From Beijerinckiaceae bacterium (GTDB lineage Bacteria; Pseudomonadota; Alphaproteobacteria; Rhizobiales; Beijerinckiaceae), in the NCBI GenBank assembly GCA_019745195.1, contig JAIETL010000020.1, positions 43,646 to 107,645 on the forward strand: a stretch of DNA of 64,000 nucleotides, written 5' to 3'. Every line of letters begins with the position of its first letter. Within the stretch, counting starts at the first letter, position 1. Made by a program: the position numbers and the translations under genes. The notes beneath the pieces are model-generated. The model was not told the DNA's origin. It searched no databases and saw only the letters and a program-made list of their open reading frames with translations. Below are positions 55,703 to 64,000 of the stretch, one piece after another.

Positions 55703-55736
55703 GGCCCTGCCGGAGAGACGTTTTCTCTCGCGGGCC
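55703..55736 (+). terminator. Hairpin after cysG, probable terminator
   Basis: GGCCC and GGGCC enclose an inner stem (CGGAGAGA/TCTCTCG with one bulged G, loop CGTTT), 40 bp beyond the cysG stop. A short GTTT follows at 55741. It separates the sulfite-reductase unit from the sulfate-transport unit. Confidence 0.5.
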
Positions 55737-55869
55737 TGAAGTTTGGCAAAGGCCTGCTGCATAACCCGGTTGAGCCAAAAGCGACAATTCAGTACGTTTC
55801 GTTCGTTATTCAGAACAAGTGATGGGGCCGGAGGACCGGTTTCGGCACTGATCGCAACGGAGCCCTGAT

Positions 55870-56907
55870 ATGACGCGATCCCGTTTGACCCGCCTCGTTC
55901 GCGCCGGCCTCGTGCTCGGAGCCTTCTCGCTCTGCTTTGGCGTCGTCGCCGGAGCCAAGGCTCAGACCGAACTCCTCAACGTCTCCTACGACCCGACGCG
56001 CGAGCTCTATCGCGAGATCAACGCCGCCTTCATCGCCGACTGGAATGCGAAGAACGCGAAGAAGATTTCCACCATCCGCCAGTCGCATGGCGGCTCGGGC
56101 TCGCAGGCGCGCGCGGTCATCGACGGGCTCAACGCCGATGTGGTCACGCTGGCGCTGGCCGGCGACATCGACGCCGTGGCGCAACGCTCGAAGAAGCTGC
56201 CCGAGAACTGGCAGACGCGGCTGCCCAACAACGCCTCGCCCTACACCTCGACGATCGTGTTCCTCGTCCGCAAGGGCAATCCCAAGGGCGTCAAGGACTG
56301 GGCCGATCTCGTGAAGCCGGGCCTGCAGGTGATCACGCCCAATCCAAAGACGTCCGGAGGGGCGCGCTGGAACTATCTCGCCGCCTGGGCCTATGCCGAG
56401 AAGGCCTTCGACAAGGACGAGGCCAAGGTGCGAGACTATATCGGCAAGCTGCTGGCCAATGTGCCGGTGCTCGACACCGCCGCGCGCGGCGCCACCACGA
56501 CCTTCACCCAGCGCGGCATCGGCGATGTCTTCCTCGCCTGGGAGAACGAGGCGTTTCTGGCGCTGAAGGAGTTCGGGGCCGACAAATTCGACATCGTCGT
56601 GCCGAGCCTGTCGATCCTCGCCGAACCACCCGTGGCGGTTGTCGATGGCAATGTCGACGCCAAAGGCACCCGCGCCGAGGCGCAGGCCTATCTCGATTTT
56701 CTCTACACCCCGAAGGGCCAGGCGATCATCGCGAAGCACTATTATCGCCCGCGCAACCGCGAGGCGGCCGCACCCGGCGATCTGGAGCGGTTCCCCAGGC
56801 TCGAACTCGTCACCATCGATGCCGTCTTCGGCGGCTGGGCGAAGGCTCAAGCTGCGCATTTCGGCGATGGCGGCACCTTCGACCAGCTCTACAAGCCGGC
56901 GCGCTGA
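55870..56907 (+). CDS. sbp: Sulfate/thiosulfate ABC transporter substrate-binding protein
   Basis: The 345-residue product has a signal peptide (about 1-32, ending AGAKAQ) and Sbp/CysP features: NVSYDPTRELYREIN, SHGGSGSQARAVIDGL, TPNPKTSGGARWNYLAAW and the late RFPRLELVTID. It binds sulfate (or thiosulfate) in the periplasm. Sbp and CysP cannot be distinguished from sequence alone. It leads the sbp-cysT-cysW-cysA unit; the 206-bp upstream gap has two ATTCAG copies 21 bp apart (55787 and 55808), possibly regulatory. Confidence 0.95.
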   Translation: MTRSRLTRLVRAGLVLGAFSLCFGVVAGAKAQTELLNVSYDPTRELYREINAAFIADWNAKNAKKISTIRQSHGGSGSQARAVIDGLNADVVTLALAGDIDAVAQRSKKLPENWQTRLPNNASPYTSTIVFLVRKGNPKGVKDWADLVKPGLQVITPNPKTSGGARWNYLAAWAYAEKAFDKDEAKVRDYIGKLLANVPVLDTAARGATTTFTQRGIGDVFLAWENEAFLALKEFGADKFDIVVPSLSILAEPPVAVVDGNVDAKGTRAEAQAYLDFLYTPKGQAIIAKHYYRPRNREAAAPGDLERFPRLELVTIDAVFGGWAKAQAAHFGDGGTFDQLYKPAR

Positions 56908-56911
56908 CGGC

Positions 56912-57763
56912 ATGGCGGCAGTCCTGCCCACGCTGCGCTGGCGCGAGCCGAGCATCCTGCCGGGCTTCGGCATCGCGCTTGGGATCACGCTGACGGCGCT
57001 CTCGCTCGTCGTGCTGATCCCGCTCGCGGCGCTGTTCCTGAAGGCTGCGAGCGCCGGACCCGCCGATATCTGGGCCGTTGCGACCTCGCCTCGGACGCTG
57101 GCGGCGCTCAGGCTGTCTTTCACCGGGGCGCTGTTCGCCGCATCCGTGAACGCCGTCTTCGGCCTGATTCTGGCCTGGGTGCTGGTGCGCTACGAGTTTC
57201 CTGGCCGAAGGCTGGTCGATGCCGCGGTCGATCTGCCATTCGCTTTGCCGACCGCGGTCGCGGGCATCGCGCTGGCTGCGATCTATGCCCCCAATGGCTG
57301 GATCGGGGCCCTGCTCGCGCCGCTCGACATCAAGGTCGCCTATACGCCGCTCGGCGTCATGGTGGCACTGATCTTCATCGGCCTGCCCTTCGTGGTGCGG
57401 ACTGTGCAGCCCGTGCTGGAAGAAATGCAGGGCGATGTCGAGGAAGCGGCGGCGCTGCTTGGCGCCAGCCGCTGGCGCACTGTGTTTCGCGTGATCCTGC
57501 CGCCGCTCTATCCGGCGCTGCTGACCGGCTTCGTGCTGGCCTTCGCGCGCGCCGTCGGCGAATATGGCTCGGTGATCTTCATCGCCGGCAATGTCCCGAT
57601 GGTCTCCGAGATCGCGCCGCTGCTGATCGTGATCCGGCTCGAGCAGTTCGACTATGCGGGCGCGGCCGTGGTCGCCACGATCATGCTGTTGCTCTCATTC
57701 GCGCTGATCCTCGCCGTCAACCTGATCCAGGCTGCAGCGCGGCGGAGGTTCGGCGATGTCTGA
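56912..57763 (+). CDS. cysT: Sulfate ABC transporter permease CysT
   Basis: From ATG 56912 the product is 283 residues, about six transmembrane helices, with LPFALPTAVAGIALAAIY, GLPFVVRTVQPVLEEMQ and the EAAALLGASRWRTVFRVILPP EAA-loop that contacts CysA. It lies 4 bp after sbp and overlaps cysW. Confidence 0.95.
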   Translation: MAAVLPTLRWREPSILPGFGIALGITLTALSLVVLIPLAALFLKAASAGPADIWAVATSPRTLAALRLSFTGALFAASVNAVFGLILAWVLVRYEFPGRRLVDAAVDLPFALPTAVAGIALAAIYAPNGWIGALLAPLDIKVAYTPLGVMVALIFIGLPFVVRTVQPVLEEMQGDVEEAAALLGASRWRTVFRVILPPLYPALLTGFVLAFARAVGEYGSVIFIAGNVPMVSEIAPLLIVIRLEQFDYAGAAVVATIMLLLSFALILAVNLIQAAARRRFGDV

Positions 57764-58646
57764 GGCTGCGCTGCATCTCCCGGCTGTCCCGCCGTCGCGC
57801 GCCGGAGCGCAGCGCGTGCGCGGCGAAAGCCTCGTCGTCCGCTGCCTGCTGATTGCGGTCTCGCTCGCCTTTCTTGCGCTGTTCCTGCTGCTGCCGCTCG
57901 TCTCGGTCTTCGTCGAGGCGGGCGCGCGGGGCTTTGCCGCCTACCAGGCCGCGATCACAGAGCCGGACGCGGTTGCCGCGATTCAGCTGACTCTTCTTGT
58001 CGCTTCGATCGCGGTGCCCTTCAACATCGTCGTCGGCATCGCCGCCGCCTGGGCCATCGCCAAATTCGAGTTTCGCGGCAAGAACTTTCTGGTCAGCCTG
58101 ATCGACCTGCCCTTCTCGGTCTCGCCGGTGATCTCGGGCCTCGTCTTCGTGCTGTTGTTCGGAGCGCAGGGCTATTTCGGGGCCTGGCTCAAGGCCAACG
58201 ATGTCCAGATCATCTTCGCGCTGCCCGGCCTCGTGCTGGCGACGGTGTTCGTCACCTTTCCGTTCGTGGCGCGCGAACTGATCCCGCATATGCAGGCGCT
58301 CGGCTCGGCCGACGAAGAGGCGGCGCTGACGCTGGGCGCCTCGGGCTGGCGCGTCTTCTTCGCGATCACGTTGCCCAATGTGAAATGGAGCCTGTTCTAC
58401 GGCGTGCTGCTCTGCAACGCCCGGGCGATGGGCGAGTTCGGCGCGGTCGCCGTCGTGTCGGGAAAAATTCGCGGGCTGACCAACACCATGCCGCTGCATG
58501 TCGAGATTCTCTACAACGAGTATATGGGCGCGGCCGCCTTCGCCGTCGCCTCGCTGCTGGCCGGCCTTGCGCTCGTCACCCTCGCCCTGAAATCCCTGCT
58601 GGAATGGCGCTACGGCGACGCGATCGCCGCCAGCCGCCGCCATTGA
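57756..58646 (+). CDS. cysW: Sulfate ABC transporter permease CysW
   Basis: The 296-residue product is the second permease: about six helices, [37 protein letters not shown] and the EAA-loop [22 protein letters not shown]. With CysT it forms the channel. It overlaps the cysT end by 8 bases. Confidence 0.95.
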   Translation: MSEAALHLPAVPPSRAGAQRVRGESLVVRCLLIAVSLAFLALFLLLPLVSVFVEAGARGFAAYQAAITEPDAVAAIQLTLLVASIAVPFNIVVGIAAAWAIAKFEFRGKNFLVSLIDLPFSVSPVISGLVFVLLFGAQGYFGAWLKANDVQIIFALPGLVLATVFVTFPFVARELIPHMQALGSADEEAALTLGASGWRVFFAITLPNVKWSLFYGVLLCNARAMGEFGAVAVVSGKIRGLTNTMPLHVEILYNEYMGAAAFAVASLLAGLALVTLALKSLLEWRYGDAIAASRRH

Positions 58647-58663
58647 GCCGAAGGACGAAGCCG

Positions 58664-59710
58664 ATGTCGGTCGCCGTCACCATCGAATCCATCGAGAAGC
58701 GCTTCGAGGCGTTCGCGGCCCTGCGCGGCGTCTCGCTCGACATCCAGCCGGCGGAACTCGTCGCGCTGCTCGGGCCGTCGGGCTCCGGCAAGACGACTCT
58801 GCTGCGGCTGATCGCCGGGCTCGACCAGGCCGATCGCGGCCGCGTGCTGTTCGGCGAGACCGACATGCGCGAGCTTTCGCTGCGCGACCGGCGCATCGGC
58901 TTCGTCTTCCAGCATTATGCGCTGTTCAAGACCATGACGGTCGCGGAAAACGTCGCTTTCGGACTGAATTCCCGCCCGCGCCGCGAACGCCCCGACGCAG
59001 CCGAGATCCGGAGGCGCGTCGGCGACCTACTCGACCTCGTGCAACTGCCGGGGCTGGAGAAGCGCTATCCGAGCCAGCTCTCCGGCGGACAGCGCCAGCG
59101 CGTCGCGCTCGCCCGCGCTCTGGCGATCGAGCCGCGCGTCCTCCTGCTCGACGAACCGTTCGGGGCGCTCGACGCCAAGGTCCGGAAGGATTTGCGCGCC
59201 TGGCTGCGCGACCTGCACCGCCGCACGGGCCACACCACGGTCTTCGTCACGCATGACCAGGAGGAGGCGCTGGAACTCGCCGACCGGGTCGCGATCCTGA
59301 ACGACGGCCGGCTCGAACAGGTCGGTACGCCCGACGACGTCTACGACCATCCGGCCTCGCCCTTCGTCTGCGAATTCCTGGGCGAGGCCAACAGGCTGCC
59401 GGTCAAGGTCGTCGGCAGTCAGGCGTTTTTGGGCGATCGCCCGGTGCTGGGGGGCTTGTCCCAGAACCAGGGCGGGCCGGCCTCGCTTTATGTCCGCCCG
59501 CAGCATCTGCGCATCGTCGACGATGCGCCGCTCTCACTACCCGGCGTGGTCGAGCATCTGCGTCGCAACGGCCCGCTGCGGCGCGCCGAGGTCGCGGTGC
59601 AGGGGCTGCAGAGGCGGCTCGACGTCGATCTTGCCAGCCAGGTCGCGCCGGCGATCGGCGAGCGCATCAGGCTGCGCATCACGCATGGCAGCCTGTTCGC
59701 CGCAGCCTGA
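58664..59710 (+). CDS. cysA: Sulfate ABC transporter ATP-binding protein CysA
   Basis: From ATG 58664 the product is 348 residues with Walker A ([16 protein letters not shown]), the ABC signature [16 protein letters not shown], Walker [13 protein letters not shown], the H-loop, and a C-terminal regulatory TOBE-like domain. It energises CysT/CysW. It is the last subunit gene; osmC follows after 67 bp. Confidence 0.95.
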   Translation: MSVAVTIESIEKRFEAFAALRGVSLDIQPAELVALLGPSGSGKTTLLRLIAGLDQADRGRVLFGETDMRELSLRDRRIGFVFQHYALFKTMTVAENVAFGLNSRPRRERPDAAEIRRRVGDLLDLVQLPGLEKRYPSQLSGGQRQRVALARALAIEPRVLLLDEPFGALDAKVRKDLRAWLRDLHRRTGHTTVFVTHDQEEALELADRVAILNDGRLEQVGTPDDVYDHPASPFVCEFLGEANRLPVKVVGSQAFLGDRPVLGGLSQNQGGPASLYVRPQHLRIVDDAPLSLPGVVEHLRRNGPLRRAEVAVQGLQRRLDVDLASQVAPAIGERIRLRITHGSLFAAA

Positions 59711-59777
59711 GAGCGCCCTCGCCTCTCCGCGTCCGAGCCGTTAGCCTGCCGCGCAAATCAGGCGACGGAGTCATGGC

Positions 59778-60218
59778 ATGAAAGCGCGTGCGAGATGGGT
59801 CGAGGGCATGGCCTTCATGGGCGAGGCCGGCAGCGGCCATGCCGTGATGATGGACGGCGCGCCTGACTATGGCGGCCGCAATATCGGCATCCGGCCGATG
59901 GAGATGCTGCTGATCGGGCTTGCCGGCTGCACCGGCTTCGACGTGGTGCAGATCCTCAAGAAGGGCCGCGAGCCGGTCACCGGCTGCGATGTCGAGGTGG
60001 AGGCGCAGCGCGCGACCGAAGCCCCCAAGGTCTTCACCGCGATCCACATGGTCTACAAGGTCAGCGGCCGGGGTTTGAGCCGGGCGAAAGTCGAGCGCGC
60101 CGTCACATTGTCGAAGGAAAAATACTGTTCGGCTTCGATCATGTTCGGCGCGACGGCGACGATGACCTACGCGATCGAGATCGACGACGATGAGCTGAAG
60201 ACGATGGCTGCGGAGTGA
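59778..60218 (+). CDS. OsmC family protein
   Basis: The 146-residue product has the OsmC/Ohr fold: GRNIGIRPMEMLLIGLAGCTGFDVVQIL with a Cys in the active-site helix and a second Cys (KYCSASIMFGATATMTY). These proteins reduce organic peroxides or handle sulfur compounds. It lies between cysA and the rhodanese gene; its stop is 2 bp before the ATG of the latter. Confidence 0.9.
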   Translation: MKARARWVEGMAFMGEAGSGHAVMMDGAPDYGGRNIGIRPMEMLLIGLAGCTGFDVVQILKKGREPVTGCDVEVEAQRATEAPKVFTAIHMVYKVSGRGLSRAKVERAVTLSKEKYCSASIMFGATATMTYAIEIDDDELKTMAAE

Positions 60219-60220
60219 GC

Positions 60221-61081
60221 ATGAGCGAGTTTTCAGGACTGATTTCGGCGCAGGCCGTCGCCGCGCGGCTCGACGATCCGACGCTGGTGATCGTCGATAT
60301 CCGCTCGGCGGTCGATGGCGGCGGCAAGGCGGCCTATGAGACGAGCCATATCCCAGGCTCCGTCCACAGCGATTATGTGGCGGATGGCTGGCGCGCCAAA
60401 ATCGGCAATGCGCCGGGCATGCTGCCGCCGCTCGATCATCTGGCCGAACTGGTCGGCCGGCTCGGCGTCAAGCCGCATGACGACGTCGTCATCGTGCCGG
60501 CGGGTACGAGCGCGACCGATTTCGCGGCCGCAGCGCGGGTCTACTGGACGCTGAAGCTGATCGGCCACGGCCAGCAGGCGATCCTCGATGGCGGTTTCGC
60601 GGGCTGGCGCGAGGACACGCTGCGTCCCATCGAGAGCGGCCCGTCCGCCCCGAAGCCGGCCGAGCCCTATCCGGTGGTGATGCAGCAGCGGCTGCGCAGC
60701 ACGGCCGACGCCACGCTGGTCGCCTCGCGCGGGAAGCTGGCGACGCTGGTCGATGCCCGCGCCGCCAGCTATTTCGAGGGGGCCGAGAAATCGCCGGAGG
60801 CGCTCCGCCCGGGCCGCATCCCCGGCGCGGTCTCGCGCGATTACACGCAAGCCTTCGATCCTGCGACGGGACGGCTGAAACCTGCGGGCGAGCTCGCCGC
60901 GCTCTTCACCGGCGTTCCCGAGGGTCCGGTCATCGCCTATTGCAACACGGGACACACCGCTGCTCTCGACTGGTTCGTGCTGTCGGAGGTGCTGGGTCGG
61001 GACGAGGTCGCGCTCTACGAGGGCTCGATGACCGACTGGACGCAGGACCCCGAGCGGCCGGTGGCGACCGGAGCGGCCTGA
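60221..61081 (+). CDS. sseA: Thiosulfate/3-mercaptopyruvate sulfurtransferase (two-domain rhodanese)
   Basis: From ATG 60221 the product is 286 residues: an inactive N-terminal rhodanese domain and a C-terminal one with the active-site loop YCNTGHTAA (catalytic Cys). It transfers sulfane sulfur to an acceptor such as cyanide or thiols. CNTG differs from the CG[ST]G[VT]TA loop of mercaptopyruvate sulfurtransferases, so thiosulfate specificity is more likely, though not certain. GTG 60215 is an alternative start. Confidence 0.9.
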   Translation: MSEFSGLISAQAVAARLDDPTLVIVDIRSAVDGGGKAAYETSHIPGSVHSDYVADGWRAKIGNAPGMLPPLDHLAELVGRLGVKPHDDVVIVPAGTSATDFAAAARVYWTLKLIGHGQQAILDGGFAGWREDTLRPIESGPSAPKPAEPYPVVMQQRLRSTADATLVASRGKLATLVDARAASYFEGAEKSPEALRPGRIPGAVSRDYTQAFDPATGRLKPAGELAALFTGVPEGPVIAYCNTGHTAALDWFVLSEVLGRDEVALYEGSMTDWTQDPERPVATGAA

Positions 61082-61089
61082 GCCGCTCC
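61070..61089. terminator. Hairpin with stop codon in its loop, at a convergent junction
   Basis: GGAGCGGC and GCCGCTCC form an 8-bp stem across the tetraloop CTGA, whose TGA is the stop codon of the rhodanese gene. It lies between the convergent rhodanese and small exported-protein genes. Same design as at 19875-19890. Confidence 0.5.
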
Positions 61090-61100
61090 GGCAGCGCCAT

Positions 61101-61532
61101 TCAGTTGTTGCTGCGCGATACCGAGCGGTTGCCCTGGCGATCGACATGGACGCCGGTGACCCGACCATCGGCGGTACGGGTGAAGGTGCTGGTGATGCCG
61201 GTCTTGGGATTGTAGACGGTCCGGTTGACCTTGGCTCTCTCGCCGACCCTCGGGCCCCTGTTGCCGCCGGTGACCTTGTTGTCGGGCGTCGTCGTCGTAA
61301 CCCTGCGAAGGCCTGGGGCGAGGCCGGTCGAGCGGATGCGTGTACCGTCGGGCAGGGTCGATTCCGCGAAGGGACGGGCGTTGGGCGCGGGCCGCGGGCC
61401 GGGATTGAAGACCTGGGGCTGGGCCCAGCGGTCGTCGCCGCCGCCACCGCCGCCCTCGCCAGCCTGGGCGGCGAAACCGGAGAGCACGAGAACGGAGGCG
61501 CAGGCGAAGGCCGAGAGTGAAAGGCGGGTCAT
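61101..61532 (-). CDS. Small exported Gly/Thr/Arg-rich protein, unknown function
   Basis: The 143-residue product has a signal peptide (1-24, ending AAQAG), then a Gly run, and a mature part with repeated Asp-Gly and Thr-rich turns (TLPDGTRIRSTG, TSTFTRTADGRVTGVHVD) that suggests beta-strand hairpins. AGGAGATC precedes ATG 61532. No family assigned. Confidence 0.65.
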   Translation of the reverse strand: MTRLSLSAFACASVLVLSGFAAQAGEGGGGGGDDRWAQPQVFNPGPRPAPNARPFAESTLPDGTRIRSTGLAPGLRRVTTTTPDNKVTGGNRGPRVGERAKVNRTVYNPKTGITSTFTRTADGRVTGVHVDRQGNRSVSRSNN

Positions 61533-61610
61533 GATGATCTCCTGTCGGTTGAGCCGATGAAGTCCTCACCCAAGTGGGACGCCTATTGGTCGCGGCGGAC
61601 GGCGATCAGG

Positions 61611-61627
61611 TTCATCCGGCATTCATC
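61611..61627 (-). promoter_or_regulatory. TTCATC direct repeat with 11-bp period upstream of the small exported-protein gene
   Basis: TTCATC at 61611-61616 and 61622-61627 are 11 bases apart, 79 bp upstream of the 61532 start on the minus strand. It has the same geometry as the TTCAG pair at 4110-4125 and may be bound by a related response regulator. Confidence 0.3.
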
Positions 61628-61752
61628 TTTTTCGTCGGTGCGCGTCGCAGCCGCATGCCGGATTTGCCAAGCATAGCAAAAACCATCAAAGAACGCAGTA
61701 TCCGCGCCGGCTCCGCCCGCGCCATCCCTTTCACGATCCGAGCTAGCCGCCG

Positions 61753-63072
61753 ATGAACGCCGTCGCGCCAAAAATTTCATTCGTTTCGCTTGGCTGCCCA
61801 AAGGCGCTGGTCGATTCCGAGCGCATCATCACCTCGCTGCGCTCCGAGGGCTACGAACTCAGCCGCGGCCATGCCGGGGCCGATCTCGTCATCGTCAACA
61901 CCTGCGGCTTCCTCGATTCAGCCAAGGCTGAGTCGCTGGAGGCGATCGGCGCGGCGATGGCGCAGAACGGCAAGGTCATCGTCACGGGCTGCATGGGGGC
62001 CGAGCCCGAGCAGATCCGCGACCGCTTCCCCAACCTGCTCGCGATCACCGGGCCGCAGGCCTATGAGAGCGTCGTCGCGGCGGTACATCAGGCTGTGCCG
62101 CCGCGCCACGACCCGTTCGTCGATCTCGTACCGGATCAGGGCGTCAAGCTCACGCCGCGCCACTACGCATACTTGAAGATTTCCGAGGGCTGCAACAATC
62201 GCTGCTCGTTCTGCATCATCCCGAAGCTGCGCGGCGATCTGGTCTCGCGGCCGATCGGCGAGGTGCTGCGAGAGGCCGAGAAGCTGGTCAAGGCCGGCGT
62301 CAGGGAACTGCTGGTGATCTCGCAGGACACCAGCGCCTACGGCCTCGACATCAAGTACCAGCCCTCGCTCTGGCAGGAGCGCGAGGTGCGGACGCGCTTC
62401 TTCGAACTGGCGCGCGAACTCGGCAAGATGGGGGTCTGGGTCAGACTGCACTATGTCTATCCCTACCCGCATGTCGACGAGGTCATTCCGCTGATGCAGG
62501 AGGGGCTCGTGCTGCCCTATCTCGACATCCCGTTCCAGCACGCATCCCCCAATGTTCTCAAGGCGATGAAGCGGCCGGCCCATCAGGACCGGACGCTGGA
62601 ACGCATCGCGAAATGGCGCGGAATCTGCCCCGATCTGGCGATCCGCTCGACCTTCATCGTCGGTTTTCCGGGCGAGACCGAGGACGACGTGCAGTTCCTG
62701 CTCGACTGGCTGAAGGACGCGAAGCTGGAACGCGTCGGCTGCTTCAAATACGAGCCGGTCAAGGGCGCACCGGCCAACGATCTCGGCCTCCCCCTCGTCC
62801 CCGAGGACGAGAAAGAGGCGCGCTGGCACCGCTTCATGAAGGCACAGGCCGAGATCTCGACCCGCATCGTCAGGGCGCGCGTCGGCAAGCGCATTCCGGT
62901 CATCATCGACGAGGCCGGGCCGACGGTCGCCAAGGGCCGTTCGAAATGGGACGCGCCCGAGATCGACGGAAACGTCTATGTGGCGAGCCGCCGGCCGCTG
63001 CGGGCCGGCGACATCGTCACGGTGAAGATCGAGCGGGCCGACGCCTACGACCTGCACGGCGTCGCCGTCTAG
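61753..63072 (+). CDS. rimO: Ribosomal protein S12 methylthiotransferase RimO
   Basis: The 439-residue product has an N-terminal UPF0004 domain (Cys15, Cys51, Cys80), the radical-SAM domain with Cys147, Cys151, Cys154 ([10 protein letters not shown]), and a C-terminal TRAM domain. It methylthiolates Asp89 of ribosomal protein S12. It distinguishes itself from MiaB by the N-terminal [15 protein letters not shown]. It ends 8 bp before the convergent small gene. Confidence 0.97.
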   Translation: MNAVAPKISFVSLGCPKALVDSERIITSLRSEGYELSRGHAGADLVIVNTCGFLDSAKAESLEAIGAAMAQNGKVIVTGCMGAEPEQIRDRFPNLLAITGPQAYESVVAAVHQAVPPRHDPFVDLVPDQGVKLTPRHYAYLKISEGCNNRCSFCIIPKLRGDLVSRPIGEVLREAEKLVKAGVRELLVISQDTSAYGLDIKYQPSLWQEREVRTRFFELARELGKMGVWVRLHYVYPYPHVDEVIPLMQEGLVLPYLDIPFQHASPNVLKAMKRPAHQDRTLERIAKWRGICPDLAIRSTFIVGFPGETEDDVQFLLDWLKDAKLERVGCFKYEPVKGAPANDLGLPLVPEDEKEARWHRFMKAQAEISTRIVRARVGKRIPVIIDEAGPTVAKGRSKWDAPEIDGNVYVASRRPLRAGDIVTVKIERADAYDLHGVAV

Positions 63073-63079
63073 CGATGGC

Positions 63080-63481
63080 TCAGCGCATCCCGCCCTGCGG
63101 GTCGCAGGCATAGCCGATGACCATGCCATGGGCGTTGCGACGGGCCAGCACGCTGTCGCCGCCGCAGCGCTCGAAGACCGGCTCGATCTCCGGGCGTCCG
63201 GGCCGCCGACGCGGAGGCGGCGGCTCGTTGCAGGCATGGGTGATGCAGTCGTTGGGGCTGGCCCGGCGGCGTTCGACCGCGCGCGTCAGGCGAGCCTTCT
63301 CGTGCTCCTTCAGCAGGAACTCGATCGCGCCGGAATCGCCGCCGCCGCCGTTTCCGCCCGGGCCGCCCGACCCGCCATCGCCGCCGCCGCGGCCGTTGCC
63401 GCCGCCCTGCTGGGCGAGCGCGACCGTCGAAATGGTGAGCGAGGCCAGCAACAGCCCCGCGATGCGCATGGTCCGGTTCAT
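63080..63481 (-). CDS. Small exported Gly-rich protein, unknown function
   Basis: From ATG 63481 (GGGAGA before) the product is 133 residues: a signal peptide (about 1-24, ending ALAQ), an Asn/Gly-rich stretch of about 35 residues, a charged helix (FLLKEHEKARLTRAVERRR), and a C-terminal part with three or four Cys (DCITHACNEPPP, ERCGGDSV, YACDPQGG). Probably periplasmic. No family recognised. Confidence 0.65.
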   Translation of the reverse strand: MNRTMRIAGLLLASLTISTVALAQQGGGNGRGGGDGGSGGPGGNGGGGDSGAIEFLLKEHEKARLTRAVERRRASPNDCITHACNEPPPPRRRPGRPEIEPVFERCGGDSVLARRNAHGMVIGYACDPQGGMR

Positions 63482-63574
63482 GACCGATCTCCCGAATGAG
63501 GGCCAGCACGCGCTGGCATTCATTCGTCGCCGGCCGGGGGAGACAGGTTCAAAGCTGGAGGCGTCTTTTTGCGC

Positions 63575-64000
63575 TCAGGCTGACGCGCTGCGTCGAGGCA
63601 AGATCCTGCGACCGAGCCACCAGCCGAAGCGCTGCCCCAGCATGGCGATGGCCAGCGCATAGCCGAGAAGTGCGAAGAGCCAGCCCGCTGCGCTCATCCC
63701 GAGCGCGCCGAGCACGAGCGCGCCGCGCCCGAGCACTTTCAGCGTCGCCCGCAGGGTCGATGGCTTGGCCGCGCCCAGAACCGCCGCCCTGCGCAGGTCG
63801 CCCGTATCCTCCGCGACCGCCAGAACCTGTCGCAGGCCGCGCTGGCCGCCCCGCGCATAGATCGCGCCGGCATCCTGCCCGAGGCCGGCGAGCCGCGTCA
63901 TCGCGGCCGGGCGGACGATGCCGCCGGCGGCCGCCTTCCGTTTCCGTTCGTCCCAGGCCGCCGTGACCCGCTCGCTCTTGCGGGCCGACTCGGCGTGCCC
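63575..64000 (-). CDS. Membrane protein, 5' end outside window
   Basis: An ATG at 63901 would give 108 residues, but the frame stays open without a stop to base 64000 and the extra 33 codons (rich in Ala, Arg, Lys and Glu) look like coding sequence. The gene is therefore probably longer and truncated by the window edge. The visible part has a soluble segment (GLRQVLAVAEDTGDLRRAAVLG) and then two helices (about residues 57-93 of the ATG-started form, VLGRGALVLGALGMSAAGWLFALLGYALAIAML). Function unknown. Confidence 0.5.
   Translation of the reverse strand, partial: GHAESARKSERVTAAWDERKRKAAAGGIVRPAAMTRLAGLGQDAGAIYARGGQRGLRQVLAVAEDTGDLRRAAVLGAAKPSTLRATLKVLGRGALVLGALGMSAAGWLFALLGYALAIAMLGQRFGWWLGRRILPRRSASA

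Overview
The window is 64 kb of GC-rich chromosomal DNA from an alphaproteobacterium, most likely of the order Hyphomicrobiales (Rhizobiales) and possibly Bosea-like. The order rests on gene order and content: dusB-ntrBC-ntrYX-hfq-hflX, a fused ispDF, a pdhA-pdhB(lipoyl)-pdhC-lpd-lipA cluster, a full-match CtrA box (TTAA-N7-TTAA), and short palindromic repeats of kinds I know from this order. The genus is only an inference. I see no prophage, transposase, integrase, CRISPR array or rRNA. Almost everything is core or housekeeping DNA, and genes are tightly packed with many ATGA/GTGA overlaps.

Layout. 1-0.9 kb: end of a methylmalonyl-CoA epimerase gene, a RidA-like gene and DUF1467, closed by a terminator. 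1.2-4.0 kb: two cyclophilins flanking a secreted TonB-C-like protein, then queA. 4.2-5.7 kb: a small membrane protein and a glycosyltransferase. 5.8-7.7 kb (minus): glnB-glnA. 7.9-9.5 kb: nnr. 9.5-10.7 kb: a PRC-barrel exported protein, a small exported protein and tRNA-Lys. 10.9-19.9 kb: ftsB, then pyruvate dehydrogenase (pdhA, cupin, pdhB, pdhC, a membrane protein, lpd), two small membrane proteins, lipA and a COQ10/RatA-like gene. 19.9-21.6 kb (minus): ispDF-cinA. 21.75-31.1 kb: dusB-ntrB-ntrC-ntrY-ntrX-hfq-hflX. 31.2-35.9 kb: mazG, arfB, recX, an orphan Bug-type binding protein. 34.3-41.6 kb (minus): rlpA, D-Ala-D-Ala carboxypeptidase, tmk, holB, metG, tatD and an MBL hydrolase. 42-43 kb: a small exported protein and tRNA-Ser(TGA). 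42.8-50.9 kb: a complete kdp potassium-uptake operon (an extra 27-aa peptide, then kdpFABCDE). 51.1-61.1 kb: sulfur assimilation (ferredoxin, DUF2849, cysI, DUF934, a small membrane protein, cysG; then sbp-cysT-cysW-cysA, osmC, rhodanese). 61.1-64 kb: two small exported proteins, rimO, and a membrane protein cut by the window end.

Three physiological modules stand out: nitrogen signalling (glnB, glnA, dusB-ntrBC, ntrYX, hfq), 2-oxoacid oxidation with its lipoate supply (pdh plus lipA), and sulfate-to-sulfide assimilation. The features most worth a second look are small: a palindromic element translated in frame inside PdhC and a relative forming the last codons of mazG; a stem-loop repeat inside the kdp operon; an uncharacterised 27-aa membrane peptide starting the kdp operon behind a hairpin that covers part of its ribosome-binding site; a CtrA box ahead of rlpA; an exact 49-bp repeat between the PdhB and PdhC lipoyl domains; stop codons sitting in the loops of hairpins at convergent junctions; and a sulfite-reductase operon with no cysH. 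I did not find a wholly new multi-gene system.
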